Of a stretch of DNA of 19,217 nucleotides, positions 1 through 6,589 are shown piece by piece. Source of the DNA: an uncultured Acidimicrobiaceae bacterium (GTDB lineage Bacteria > Actinomycetota > Acidimicrobiia > Acidimicrobiales > Ilumatobacteraceae); NCBI GenBank assembly GCA_903919215.1, contig CAIXHI010000002.1, positions 1 through 19,217 on the forward strand. The letters are read 5' to 3'. The notes beneath the pieces were generated by a model, which worked only from the letters and a program-made list of their open reading frames with translations, was not told where the DNA came from and made no database searches. Made by a program: the position numbers and the translations under genes. The first letter of the stretch is position 1. Each line of letters begins with the position of its first letter.

Positions 1-2
1 CC

Positions 3-770
3 AACGAGGTCTGGGTGTGGCGGGAGCAACGGCCGATGACCACCTACCTGATGCAGTTGTTCGTCGGCGACTACGAGCTGGTAGAGGGTGTCGGTCCGCA
101 TGGGTTGCCACTTGTCAGCGCGGTGCTGAGCAGCGATCACGGGAAAATGAAATCATCGATCGATCTGATACCAGCGCAGATCGAGTTCTTCGAGCGCTTC
201 TTCGGCCGGTATCCGCTCGATCGATACGGCATCGCCATCACCGACAGCTATGCGGGGTTGGCGATGGAGACCCAGGAGCGGTCGTACTTCAGCCGTGATG
301 ACTTCCTCCAGGGACCGGCGCAGGCGTTGCTGGCACACGAGTTGGCGCATCAATGGTTCGGTGATGCGGTGTCGCCGAAGCGGTGGTCGGATGTGTGGCT
401 GAACGAGTCGTTCGCCACGTACGGCGAATGGATGTGGATGGAGCACCTCGGCGAGGACACGGTGGACGCGATGGCCGCAACGGCACTCAGGCGCCCGTTC
501 CCCGGCAGTACCGCACACCCGAGCGCACAGGATCTGTTCGGTTACAACGTGTACGAGGGTGGTGCGGCCGTGGTGCACGCGCTGCGCAAAGAACTTGGTG
601 ACGACCTGTTCTTCACTCTCTTGCAGCGGTGGATTGCGGAGTACAACGGCACTTCGCAGACTACTGAGGACTTCACTGCGCTTGCCGAGAAGGTGGCTGG
701 ACGTTCGCTCGCCGACTTCTTCGACACCTGGCTCTATGCGGCTCAGACGCCTAGTGCGTTCCCCCAGTGA
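3..770 (+). CDS. M1 family zinc metallopeptidase, C-terminal part (5' truncated by window)
   Basis: Membrane-alanyl-aminopeptidase-type enzyme (family M1, gluzincin) that removes N-terminal residues from peptides. The zinc site is complete: HELAH (codons 336-350) followed after exactly 18 residues by the third ligand Glu in NESFA (codon 405-407). Upstream, AGLAMETQ is the M1 substrate-recognition motif, here MET-Q rather than the textbook GAMEN. The reading frame is open to the left edge and the first residues already match mid-protein M1 sequence, so the true start lies outside; about 255 C-terminal residues are present, roughly half of a short actinobacterial M1 protein. It ends in TGA and overlaps the convergent FAD oxidoreductase by 20 bp. 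No signal peptide can be judged. The family assignment is firm; the substrate is unknown. Confidence 0.93.
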   Translation, partial: NEVWVWREQRPMTTYLMQLFVGDYELVEGVGPHGLPLVSAVLSSDHGKMKSSIDLIPAQIEFFERFFGRYPLDRYGIAITDSYAGLAMETQERSYFSRDDFLQGPAQALLAHELAHQWFGDAVSPKRWSDVWLNESFATYGEWMWMEHLGEDTVDAMAATALRRPFPGSTAHPSAQDLFGYNVYEGGAAVVHALRKELGDDLFFTLLQRWIAEYNGTSQTTEDFTALAEKVAGRSLADFFDTWLYAAQTPSAFPQ

Positions 771-2142
771 GTCGGGCGAGTGCCGCCTCACGCCAGGCCG
801 AGCGCCGCCCCGTTCGCTGTTCGCGATGATCGGCGTTCTTGGGGAGGACCATCAGTGAGTTGATGCCGAGGTAACGAAACGGTTCTGGCTCCCAACGACG
901 TGAGCGGTGACCAACCCACGGCATCGTCACCAGGTCGCTGTCGGTGCCGGTGATGAGATCGGCCAGGGTGCGGCCGGCGAGGTTGGTGGTGCCCACTCCG
1001 TCGCCGACGTAGTTGCCCGCCGCGGCCAGGCCGGTCGCGCTGTCGAAAGCCACATGACACCACCAGTCGCGTGCGGTGGCGACCGGTCCGCCCCACTGGT
1101 GGGTGATCGCCGCCTCACCGAGATGCGGGAACAGTTCACGCAGCGCCTCGTGAATCTTGTGATGCACGCTGGCATTGCGCTCGAACTCGGCAGCCGTGCG
1201 ACTTCTCCAGTGGTACCAGGCGCCGCGGCCGCCGAACGCGATGCGGTCGTCGGCGGTGCGTTGTCCGTAGACGATCATGAACCGTTCGTCGTTGAAGGTC
1301 TCGCGGTCGTGGAGGCCGGTCTGTTCCCAGAATTCCGGGGACAGCGGCTCGGTGGCGATCATCAGCGAGTAGATCGGTGCCATCTCGCGGCGGTGCTGGG
1401 CGAGTGTTCCGGTGAAGGCTTCGGTCGCCCGTACGACGACTCGTGCGTTCACCGTGCCGTTCTCGGTGCGCACGCGGTGTGGGGCGATCTCCACGACAGG
1501 GGAGTGCTCGTAGAGCGTGGCCCCGTGTCGTTCGACAACGCTGGCGAGTCCACGTGCCAGACGCGCCGGCTGGATGGCTGCGCAGTGTGGGGTGTACTCA
1601 CCACCGAGCACCCCAGTGGCCGCACAACGGCGGCGGGCTTCATCGGCGCTCAGCACCCGATAGTCGTCTTCGCCGAAACCGTACGAATGGAGGTGCGCTA
1701 CATGGTCGTGCGAGCGGGCGAGTTGCGCAGGGTTGCGAGCGACGGCCACGTACCCTCCGTGCGCGAAGTCGCACTCGATACCTTCCGCCGTGACGACTCG
1801 CCCGATCTCGCCAACCGTCGCGTGCATCGCCGTCTGCAGCCGCACCGCATCGGCGCGTGAGTACTTCGCGGCGATGGCATCGAGACCCATCGGTAGCAGC
1901 GCCGAGCACCAGCCACCGTTGCGTCCGCTCGCACCGAACGACACGGCACGGGCCTCGAGCACGACGATGCGCAGTGAGGGGTCGCGCTGCAACAGGTAGT
2001 AGGCGGTCCACAGGCCGGTGTACCCCGCGCCGACGATCGCCACGTCGGCGTCGATCGCGCCTGATAACGCAGGACGGGGCGCACCCCACTCCTGTGCATC
2101 GATGGCTGAGTGCCACAGCGAGAGGTCGGCGATTTCGTGCAC
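751..2142 (-). CDS. FAD-dependent amine oxidoreductase (DAO family, PuuB-like)
   Basis: A 463-residue flavoprotein of the D-amino-acid-oxidase fold. The N-terminal dinucleotide-binding motif is GAGYTG (38-43), with an acidic residue ending the second strand (LEAR, Glu63) and GASGRNGG (70-77), a signature shared with gamma-glutamylputrescine oxidase and related amine oxidases. A C-terminal FAD-contact loop GNYVGDGVG lies at 376-384. These enzymes oxidise a secondary or primary amine, giving an imine/aldehyde and hydrogen peroxide or reduced FAD. The start is GTG, one base after the panC stop, so it is almost certainly translated from the panB-panC transcript. The last 20 bp overlap the convergent M1 peptidase gene. 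The true substrate is not readable; a polyamine-related or N-methyl-amino-acid substrate would both fit. The linkage to pantothenate genes suggests, but does not prove, a role in beta-alanine supply. Confidence 0.88.
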   Translation of the reverse strand: MHEIADLSLWHSAIDAQEWGAPRPALSGAIDADVAIVGAGYTGLWTAYYLLQRDPSLRIVVLEARAVSFGASGRNGGWCSALLPMGLDAIAAKYSRADAVRLQTAMHATVGEIGRVVTAEGIECDFAHGGYVAVARNPAQLARSHDHVAHLHSYGFGEDDYRVLSADEARRRCAATGVLGGEYTPHCAAIQPARLARGLASVVERHGATLYEHSPVVEIAPHRVRTENGTVNARVVVRATEAFTGTLAQHRREMAPIYSLMIATEPLSPEFWEQTGLHDRETFNDERFMIVYGQRTADDRIAFGGRGAWYHWRSRTAAEFERNASVHHKIHEALRELFPHLGEAAITHQWGGPVATARDWWCHVAFDSATGLAAAGNYVGDGVGTTNLAGRTLADLITGTDSDLVTMPWVGHRSRRWEPEPFRYLGINSLMVLPKNADHREQRTGRRSAWREAALARLTGGTH

Positions 2143-2143
2143 G

Positions 2144-2989
2144 TCAGACCGAGAGGAGTCGGTTGTCGATGAGGCGTACGTCGTCGAACCACACCGCCGT
2201 CACTGCGACAGCGTGGTCGTTGATGGTCGTGAGCGACTCCAGCGTGTCGGGGTGGACGATCTCGAGGTGCTCGAAACGAGCAAGCGGCTCGGCATCGACG
2301 ATGGAACGGGCCAGTTCGGTCAACCGAACGGTGTCGCGTTCGCCCGTTGAACACGCCTCGGCGAGGCGGTCGAGGGCGCGGGGTACACACACGGCTGCGA
2401 CCCGCTGTGCCAATGTCAGCCGGCGATTACGGCTGGACAGGGCCAATCCATCGGCTTCGCGCACGGTGGGCAGCCCGATGATCTCGATGCCCATGTCGAG
2501 GTCGCTCGTCATCCGCCGGATGATGGTCAACTGTTGGAAATCCTTCTGGCCGAACACGGCGACGTGCGGCCGGGCGGCACCGAACAGCTTGGCCACCACC
2601 GTGGTGACACCGCGGAAGTGACCTGGACGCTGCGCACCCTCCAACACGGTGGCGAGCGCACCCGGCTCGACGTGTGTCTCGAACCCGGACGGATACATGT
2701 CGCTGGCCGTCGGTACATAGGCGGCGTCGAGCCCGTGAGCACGACAGATGGCAAGGTCATCGTCGATCGGTCGGGGATAGGCGGTGAAGTCGTCTGGCCG
2801 GTTGAACTGCAACGGGTTGACGAAAATGCTGACGGCCACGACATCTGCGTGTCGGCGGGCTTCATCCACGAGCGCAAGGTGCCCTTCGTGCAAAGCGCCC
2901 ATCGTTGGGACCAGTGCCACGCGGCGGCCGGCGACGCGGTGCTCATCGCTCCATGCCGACATTGCCCCCGGCGTCGTGATGATGTGCAT
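2144..2989 (-). CDS. panC: Pantoate--beta-alanine ligase (pantothenate synthetase)
   Basis: Condenses pantoate with beta-alanine using ATP (via pantoyl-adenylate) to give pantothenate, the vitamin B5 precursor of CoA; cytosolic. At 281 residues it has the usual length. Recognised motifs are PTMGALHEGH (28-37, HIGH-like ATP site of the nucleotidyltransferase fold), FVNPLQF (56-62), FGQKDFQQ (146-153) and READGLALSSRN (177-188, with the KMSKS-equivalent SSRN). The ATG start is 8 bp after the panB stop and the stop is 1 bp before the next gene's GTG, so this is the middle gene of a three-gene operon. panD, which would make the beta-alanine substrate, is not in the window. Confidence 0.97.
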   Translation of the reverse strand: MHIITTPGAMSAWSDEHRVAGRRVALVPTMGALHEGHLALVDEARRHADVVAVSIFVNPLQFNRPDDFTAYPRPIDDDLAICRAHGLDAAYVPTASDMYPSGFETHVEPGALATVLEGAQRPGHFRGVTTVVAKLFGAARPHVAVFGQKDFQQLTIIRRMTSDLDMGIEIIGLPTVREADGLALSSRNRRLTLAQRVAAVCVPRALDRLAEACSTGERDTVRLTELARSIVDAEPLARFEHLEIVHPDTLESLTTINDHAVAVTAVWFDDVRLIDNRLLSV

Positions 2990-2997
2990 CCGATTGG

Positions 2998-3828
2998 TCA
3001 GTGGAAGCTGTGTGCGTCGTCGGGCCAGGTGCCATCGCGTACCTCGGACACGAAGGACCGTGTGGCCTCGATGGCGGCAGTACGCAGGTCGGCGTAGTGC
3101 TTGGTGAACTTCAACGACATCTCGCTGAGGCCCAGCACATCGTGAAGTACGAGCACTTGACCGTCACAATCAGGGCCAGCGCCGATTCCGATGGTGGGAA
3201 TGGTGAGCTTCTGGGTGATCTCCTTGGCCAGATCTCGCGGGATCCCTTCCACGACGACAGCGAACGCTCCCGCCTGCTCGACCGCATGTGCATCCTCCAG
3301 CAGACGCTCGCGGCCGCCGGCTTCGAATCCGCTCTTCTTGCCTTGCACCTTGTGCCCGCCCATGCGGTGGTAGCTCTGCGGCGTGAGGCCGATGTGTCCA
3401 ACTACGGGAATGTCGACGCGGGTGATGGCCTGGATGGTTTCGGCCATCACCATGCCGCCCTCGAGCTTCACGCACTCGGCGCCTTCCTTCATCAGCCGGA
3501 TGGAACTCTCCACCGCCTGCTGCGGGCTGACCTGATAGCTGCCGAACGGCAGGTCGCCGACGACCATTGCCTTGGGCTGCGAACGAGCGACGAGGCGCAC
3601 GTGATATGCCATCTCATCGAGTTCCACCGGGATCGTGTTGGCCGTGCCTTGCACCACCATGCCCACGCTGTCACCGACAAGAATCATGTCGACTCCGGCC
3701 ATGTCGACGAGGCGCGCAAACGTCGCGTCGTAGGCCGTGATCATCGTGATCCGTTCTTCGAGCGCTTTCATGCGGCCAAGGTCGGGAAGAGTGACCTTGC
3801 TGCGATCCCCATGCGTCGTACTGGTCAT
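2998..3828 (-). CDS. panB: 3-methyl-2-oxobutanoate hydroxymethyltransferase (ketopantoate hydroxymethyltransferase)
   Basis: First committed step of pantothenate synthesis: transfers a hydroxymethyl group from 5,10-methylene-tetrahydrofolate to 2-oxoisovalerate, giving ketopantoate. Motifs match the family: ILVGDSVGMVVQG with metal ligand Asp53, VVGDLPFGSYQ (Asp92), VKLEGG (Lys121), GHIGLTPQ and the catalytic VVEGIP (Glu194). I start it at the ATG at 3828 (276 residues) because an excellent ribosome site, AGGGAGG, lies 10 nt upstream (3839-3845). An in-frame GTG at 3864 would add 12 residues but has no such site. It is the first gene of the panB-panC-FAD oxidase operon; ketopantoate reductase (panE) is not nearby. 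Confidence 0.97.
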   Translation of the reverse strand: MTSTTHGDRSKVTLPDLGRMKALEERITMITAYDATFARLVDMAGVDMILVGDSVGMVVQGTANTIPVELDEMAYHVRLVARSQPKAMVVGDLPFGSYQVSPQQAVESSIRLMKEGAECVKLEGGMVMAETIQAITRVDIPVVGHIGLTPQSYHRMGGHKVQGKKSGFEAGGRERLLEDAHAVEQAGAFAVVVEGIPRDLAKEITQKLTIPTIGIGAGPDCDGQVLVLHDVLGLSEMSLKFTKHYADLRTAAIEATRSFVSEVRDGTWPDDAHSFH

Positions 3829-3838
3829 GAAGAGATTG

Positions 3839-3845
3839 CCTCCCT
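3839..3845 (-). promoter_or_regulatory. panB: Ribosome binding site that fixes the panB start
   Basis: AGGGAGG on the minus strand, 10 nt before the ATG at 3828. It is one of only two strong Shine-Dalgarno sequences noticed in the window (the other serves the second ABC gene) and is the reason the GTG at 3864 was rejected as the start. Confidence 0.75.
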
Positions 3846-3879
3846 GGACCGGGGTGCCGTTCACCCCGACGCAGTGAGC

Positions 3880-3885
3880 AACCTA
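3880..3885 (-). promoter_or_regulatory. Putative -10 box of the pan operon
   Basis: TAGGTT on the minus strand fits the actinobacterial TAnnnT -10 pattern. A weak -35-like TTCGCA lies 17 nt upstream. Initiation about 7 nt downstream would give a leader of roughly 45 nt carrying the panB ribosome site. So this operon, unlike most others here, appears to have a leader. The 86-bp gap between panB and pcs (3829-3914) holds nothing else I can recognise. Confidence 0.4.
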
Positions 3886-3914
3886 GCGAAGTTCAGCCGT
3901 GTTGCGAAAGCGCG

Positions 3915-4697
3915 TCACAGCAGGGTGCTGTGCTCGACTGTCTTGATGTGCTGGTGGGCGTCCGCGCCGCCGCCAATCGTGCGCCATACGCCGACGCCGA
4001 CGATGTATGCCGGGCAGGCGACGATGAAGTACCGCGCAACCTCGTTGTGGTTCGGCAGATCTGCGGTCATCGCCAGCATGATGGCCAACCAGGCGATGGT
4101 GACTGTGACGGTGACCGGCCGGAAGCGCTTGACCTGCATGGGGTGCAGGAACTTCCAGTTGGTGAGCTGTGTGAGCGCCAGGGCCACGCAGATGATGCCA
4201 GTGACCCACGGCTTCGAATCAAGCAGGTAGAGGGTGGGGACGATCATGTTCCACTCGCACGGGAACCCGTTGAAGAAGTGGTCGTCGGTCATCTGATCGG
4301 TGCGCGACATCCAGAGCGCTGACATGAACAGCACGAATGCGCCGATGACCAGCGACCAGCCTCGGGGGAGCATGCCGAACTGGTGCATGAAGAGCACTGG
4401 GATGACGATGCACGTAACAAAGTCGATGATCAGGTCGAGGGTGTAGCCATTGATGCGGGGCACGTTCACATCGACCGCCCAGGCTCGCGCTGCCGGACCG
4501 TCGATGCCGTCGAGCACCATGGCCACAGCCAGCCAGATGATGGCCTCTTTGGGCTGGTTGTCGGCGACGGCAATGAGGCCGAACATGCCGCACACCGCAC
4601 CGAGCGCAGTGAAACAGTGGACCAAGTAGCCCTTCAGCACCGGATGATTCAGAGTGTTCGCCGGCGCAGGCACCGGCTGAGGAGTTGGGGTGGACAT
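3915..4697 (-). CDS. pcs: Phosphatidylcholine synthase (CDP-alcohol phosphatidyltransferase family)
   Basis: Integral membrane enzyme predicted to condense CDP-diacylglycerol with choline to give phosphatidylcholine and CMP. The CDP-alcohol phosphotransferase motif is intact: DGPAAR (66-71), then a 12-residue spacer, G84, D88 and D92 (G-x3-D-x3-D). The long spacer, the LDGIDGP lead-in and the downstream NGFPCEWN stretch resemble rhizobial-type Pcs rather than PgsA or PssA. Several hydrophobic segments flank and follow the motif. I start at ATG 4697 (260 residues) because only about 20 residues then precede the conserved first helix; an in-frame ATG at 4742 sits 9 nt after a TATCAT box and is a serious alternative, while ATG 4787 is unlikely. 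Divergent from the acyltransferase. Substrate specificity is inferred from motif resemblance. Confidence 0.8.
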   Translation of the reverse strand: MSTPTPQPVPAPANTLNHPVLKGYLVHCFTALGAVCGMFGLIAVADNQPKEAIIWLAVAMVLDGIDGPAARAWAVDVNVPRINGYTLDLIIDFVTCIVIPVLFMHQFGMLPRGWSLVIGAFVLFMSALWMSRTDQMTDDHFFNGFPCEWNMIVPTLYLLDSKPWVTGIICVALALTQLTNWKFLHPMQVKRFRPVTVTVTIAWLAIMLAMTADLPNHNEVARYFIVACPAYIVGVGVWRTIGGGADAHQHIKTVEHSTLL

Positions 4698-4751
4698 ACC
4701 GAGAAGGCTCGTTCCGCAGGGGCCACCCCGCCGGGCGGCCATTCGGCTCCC

Positions 4752-4757
4752 ATGATA
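4752..4757 (-). promoter_or_regulatory. pcs: Putative -10 box for pcs
   Basis: TATCAT on the minus strand, a close match to TATAAT. It lies 9 nt before ATG 4742 and 54 nt before the preferred ATG 4697, so the message is either nearly leaderless from 4742 or has a leader of about 45 nt. Confidence 0.45.
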
Positions 4758-4771
4758 ACCCCGCGAGCCGG

Positions 4772-4777
4772 TAGCGT
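4772..4777 (+). promoter_or_regulatory. Putative leaderless -10 box for the acyltransferase
   Basis: TAGCGT followed by 8 nt and then ATG 4786, so transcription would begin at or next to the start codon. No Shine-Dalgarno sequence is present. It faces the pcs TATCAT box, 14 bp away on the other strand. Confidence 0.5.
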
Positions 4778-4785
4778 CGCCGCTC

Positions 4786-5424
4786 ATGCGGCATCGAGCG
4801 CGGGCGGTGGCCTATCGGGTGGGCGGGGAATGGATTCGGCGAGCCTGGGCCTGGCTCGGGCGCGTGGCTGCGATCGGCCCGAACGATCGTTCAGGGCAAC
4901 GGTTCGGCCGGTTCGGAGCGGGCAGCATCATCTGCTTTCCGCACAACACGATCTTCAACGAGCGCTACATCCACATCGGGTCGGGCACCATGATCGGGCC
5001 GCACGCGACGCTGTCCGCCGGGATGATGCCAGGTCAGCAGTGTCTCACTGACCCGGTGGTGCGCATCGGCGACCGCTGCCTGATCGGCAAGGGGAGTGGC
5101 ATCGTCGGCCATTTCTCGATCGACATCGGCGACGACGTGTGGACAGGTCACCATGTGTACATCACCGACCAGAATCACGGCTACGAGGATGTCAATCTGC
5201 CGATCTCCCGACAGACGCAACCTGAACAGGCTGTCAGCATCGGCAATGGGTCGTGGCTCGGCTATGGCACCGTGGTGCTCCCGGGGGCCAAGATCGGTGA
5301 ACACGTCACCATCGGGGCCAACTCGGTGGTCACCGGCGAGATTCCGTCCTACAGCGTCGCTGTCGGCGCCCCAGCAAAGGTCATCCGCCGCTACGTGGAC
5401 GGCGAAGGCTGGGTGAAGGCTTAG
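4786..5424 (+). CDS. Left-handed beta-helix (hexapeptide repeat) acyltransferase
   Basis: A 212-residue member of the LbH acyltransferase superfamily (WbbJ/maltose-acetyltransferase type), which transfers acetyl or other acyl groups from acyl-CoA to sugars or similar acceptors. From about residue 60 to 200 there are imperfect hexapeptide turns ([IV]GxGxxI-like: HIGSGTMIG, RIGDRCLIG, DIGDDVWTG, SIGNGSWLG, KIGEHVTIG), a loop with the likely catalytic His131 (DQNHGYED), and the typical closing VAVGAPAKVIRRY. The first 40 residues are basic and lack a signal peptide. It begins at an ATG with a leaderless-type promoter and its stop overlaps the convergent gene's stop by 4 bp (TTAG). The acceptor is unknown; divergence from pcs might hint at an envelope substrate, but this is weak. 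Confidence 0.87.
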   Translation: MRHRARAVAYRVGGEWIRRAWAWLGRVAAIGPNDRSGQRFGRFGAGSIICFPHNTIFNERYIHIGSGTMIGPHATLSAGMMPGQQCLTDPVVRIGDRCLIGKGSGIVGHFSIDIGDDVWTGHHVYITDQNHGYEDVNLPISRQTQPEQAVSIGNGSWLGYGTVVLPGAKIGEHVTIGANSVVTGEIPSYSVAVGAPAKVIRRYVDGEGWVKA

Positions 5425-6002
5425 GGCTGGACGTCGCCGCCGAGTTCACCGGGAGGTGAGCACAGTGGGATGTCGTTGCCCTTCACACCTGCGGTGAAGT
5501 CGAGCACGACATTGGAGACCGGACCGCCACCGACGACCGTCTCGGTGTACGGCTCGAGCTTGAACTCGCGCAGCGCAGCCGTGTAACGACGGCGATCCTT
5601 GATGATGATGCGGTAGTTGTCTTCGAACACCTGCAGGCGCGTGCGGTCGTTGTCGTTGTCGACCGGGATCGCCACCAGATCGGTGATCATCTGATCGAGC
5701 ATGGCGGTTGCAGTGTCGACGATGTCGGCCCGTTCCAGCATCTGCTCGCGAGTCGGGTGGGCGATGTACCCGCCGCTCGTGTCCTCGAGTGCGGAACGGC
5801 GCGTGTCGACAGCGAGGCATACCTTCAGCGCCTGCGGACGCCACGAGGCGTCCTCGATCTGGTAGACGCCCTTGTCGGTGGCGAAGAAGAAGTAGAAGAC
5901 CCACATCGCCGCCACCACCAGGCAGCACGCGGCGAGCATGATCTTCACCCACAGACGCACCTTGGTGGGTGCGGGGACGGCGCCGTCGACGAGTGGCGTC
6001 AT
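5421..6002 (-). CDS. Single-span membrane protein of unknown function
   Basis: 193 residues that I do not recognise. A short cytosolic-like N-terminus is followed by one strongly hydrophobic segment (about 17-40, ending WVFYFFF), then a 150-residue polar domain rich in charged residues and predicted mostly helical, with a DNDNDR patch and a Pro/Gly-rich tail. This suggests an N-anchored protein with an extracytoplasmic domain. The start is ATG 6002, overlapping the DoxX-family stop by ATGA, so the two are translationally coupled and may act together. An extension to 6095 runs inside the upstream gene and is rejected. The stop overlaps the acyltransferase stop by 4 bp. Confidence 0.75.
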   Translation of the reverse strand: MTPLVDGAVPAPTKVRLWVKIMLAACCLVVAAMWVFYFFFATDKGVYQIEDASWRPQALKVCLAVDTRRSALEDTSGGYIAHPTREQMLERADIVDTATAMLDQMITDLVAIPVDNDNDRTRLQVFEDNYRIIIKDRRRYTAALREFKLEPYTETVVGGGPVSNVVLDFTAGVKGNDIPLCSPPGELGGDVQP

Positions 6003-6547
6003 TCGGCAGCCTTCTTCGGGGGCCGGTAGCAGATGGCGAGTTGTGCCAGGCCGCCGCCGATGCCGATGACCGCGGCGGTGGCAGCGCCCCACCAACCCTT
6101 AAACGCGATGTCGAGACCGTGGTCGGCCGACCAGCGGCCGGGGCCCATCGTGGCCACGCTGAGGGCGAGCACGAGGATCGACATGCAGTACTCCCACCCC
6201 TGGTTGGGTTTGAACACGAAGAAGCCGACCTTCCAGTGCTCGGCCCAGATGGCGACCAGCATGATGCCGATCATGCCCGCTGCGGCGAGTGGGGTGAGCA
6301 GACCGACGGCGAACAGCAGGCCAGCGCCGATCTCGGTGCTGGCAGCGATGCGCGCCTGCCACTTGGGCCACTTCATGCCCATCGAGCCGAACCAACCGGC
6401 GGTGCCCTTGAGGCGACCGCCGCCGAAGATCTTGTTGTACCCGTGGGTGGCGAGGAACACACCGAAGGTCACCCGGAGTACAAGGACCGCGACGTCGAAC
6501 TGCTGCTGCATGGGCATGAGGCTACGTCCGCGACCAGCGAGCCGCAT
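5999..6547 (-). CDS. DoxX family membrane protein
   Basis: 182 residues with four to five hydrophobic segments and the DoxX-like pattern: a first helix containing LRVTFGVFLATHGYNKIFGG, a helix with EIGAGLLFAVGLLTPLAAAGMIG, then IWAEHW and a Gly-rich last helix. DoxX proteins are small inner-membrane proteins, some tied to quinone or thiol redox and oxidative stress; function here is inferred only from family. The ATG at 6547 is taken, but ATGs at 6517 and 6511 (MPMQQQ) are equally possible and none has a good ribosome site. First gene of a two-gene unit with the single-span membrane protein (ATGA overlap), divergent from the ABC exporter. Confidence 0.8.
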   Translation of the reverse strand: MRLAGRGRSLMPMQQQFDVAVLVLRVTFGVFLATHGYNKIFGGGRLKGTAGWFGSMGMKWPKWQARIAASTEIGAGLLFAVGLLTPLAAAGMIGIMLVAIWAEHWKVGFFVFKPNQGWEYCMSILVLALSVATMGPGRWSADHGLDIAFKGWWGAATAAVIGIGGGLAQLAICYRPPKKAAE

Positions 6548-6576
6548 ATTTCGTTCAGCGGCGCCCTGACTCCTGA

Positions 6577-6582
6577 TAAAAC
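6577..6582 (+). promoter_or_regulatory. Putative extended -10 box for the ABC exporter operon
   Basis: TGATAAAAC (6574-6582) contains an extended TGn motif and a TAAAAC hexamer, 7 nt before the GTG at 6590, again a leaderless arrangement. It departs from TAnnnT at the last base, so it is less certain than the others. Confidence 0.35.
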
Positions 6583-6589
6583 TCGCTGA

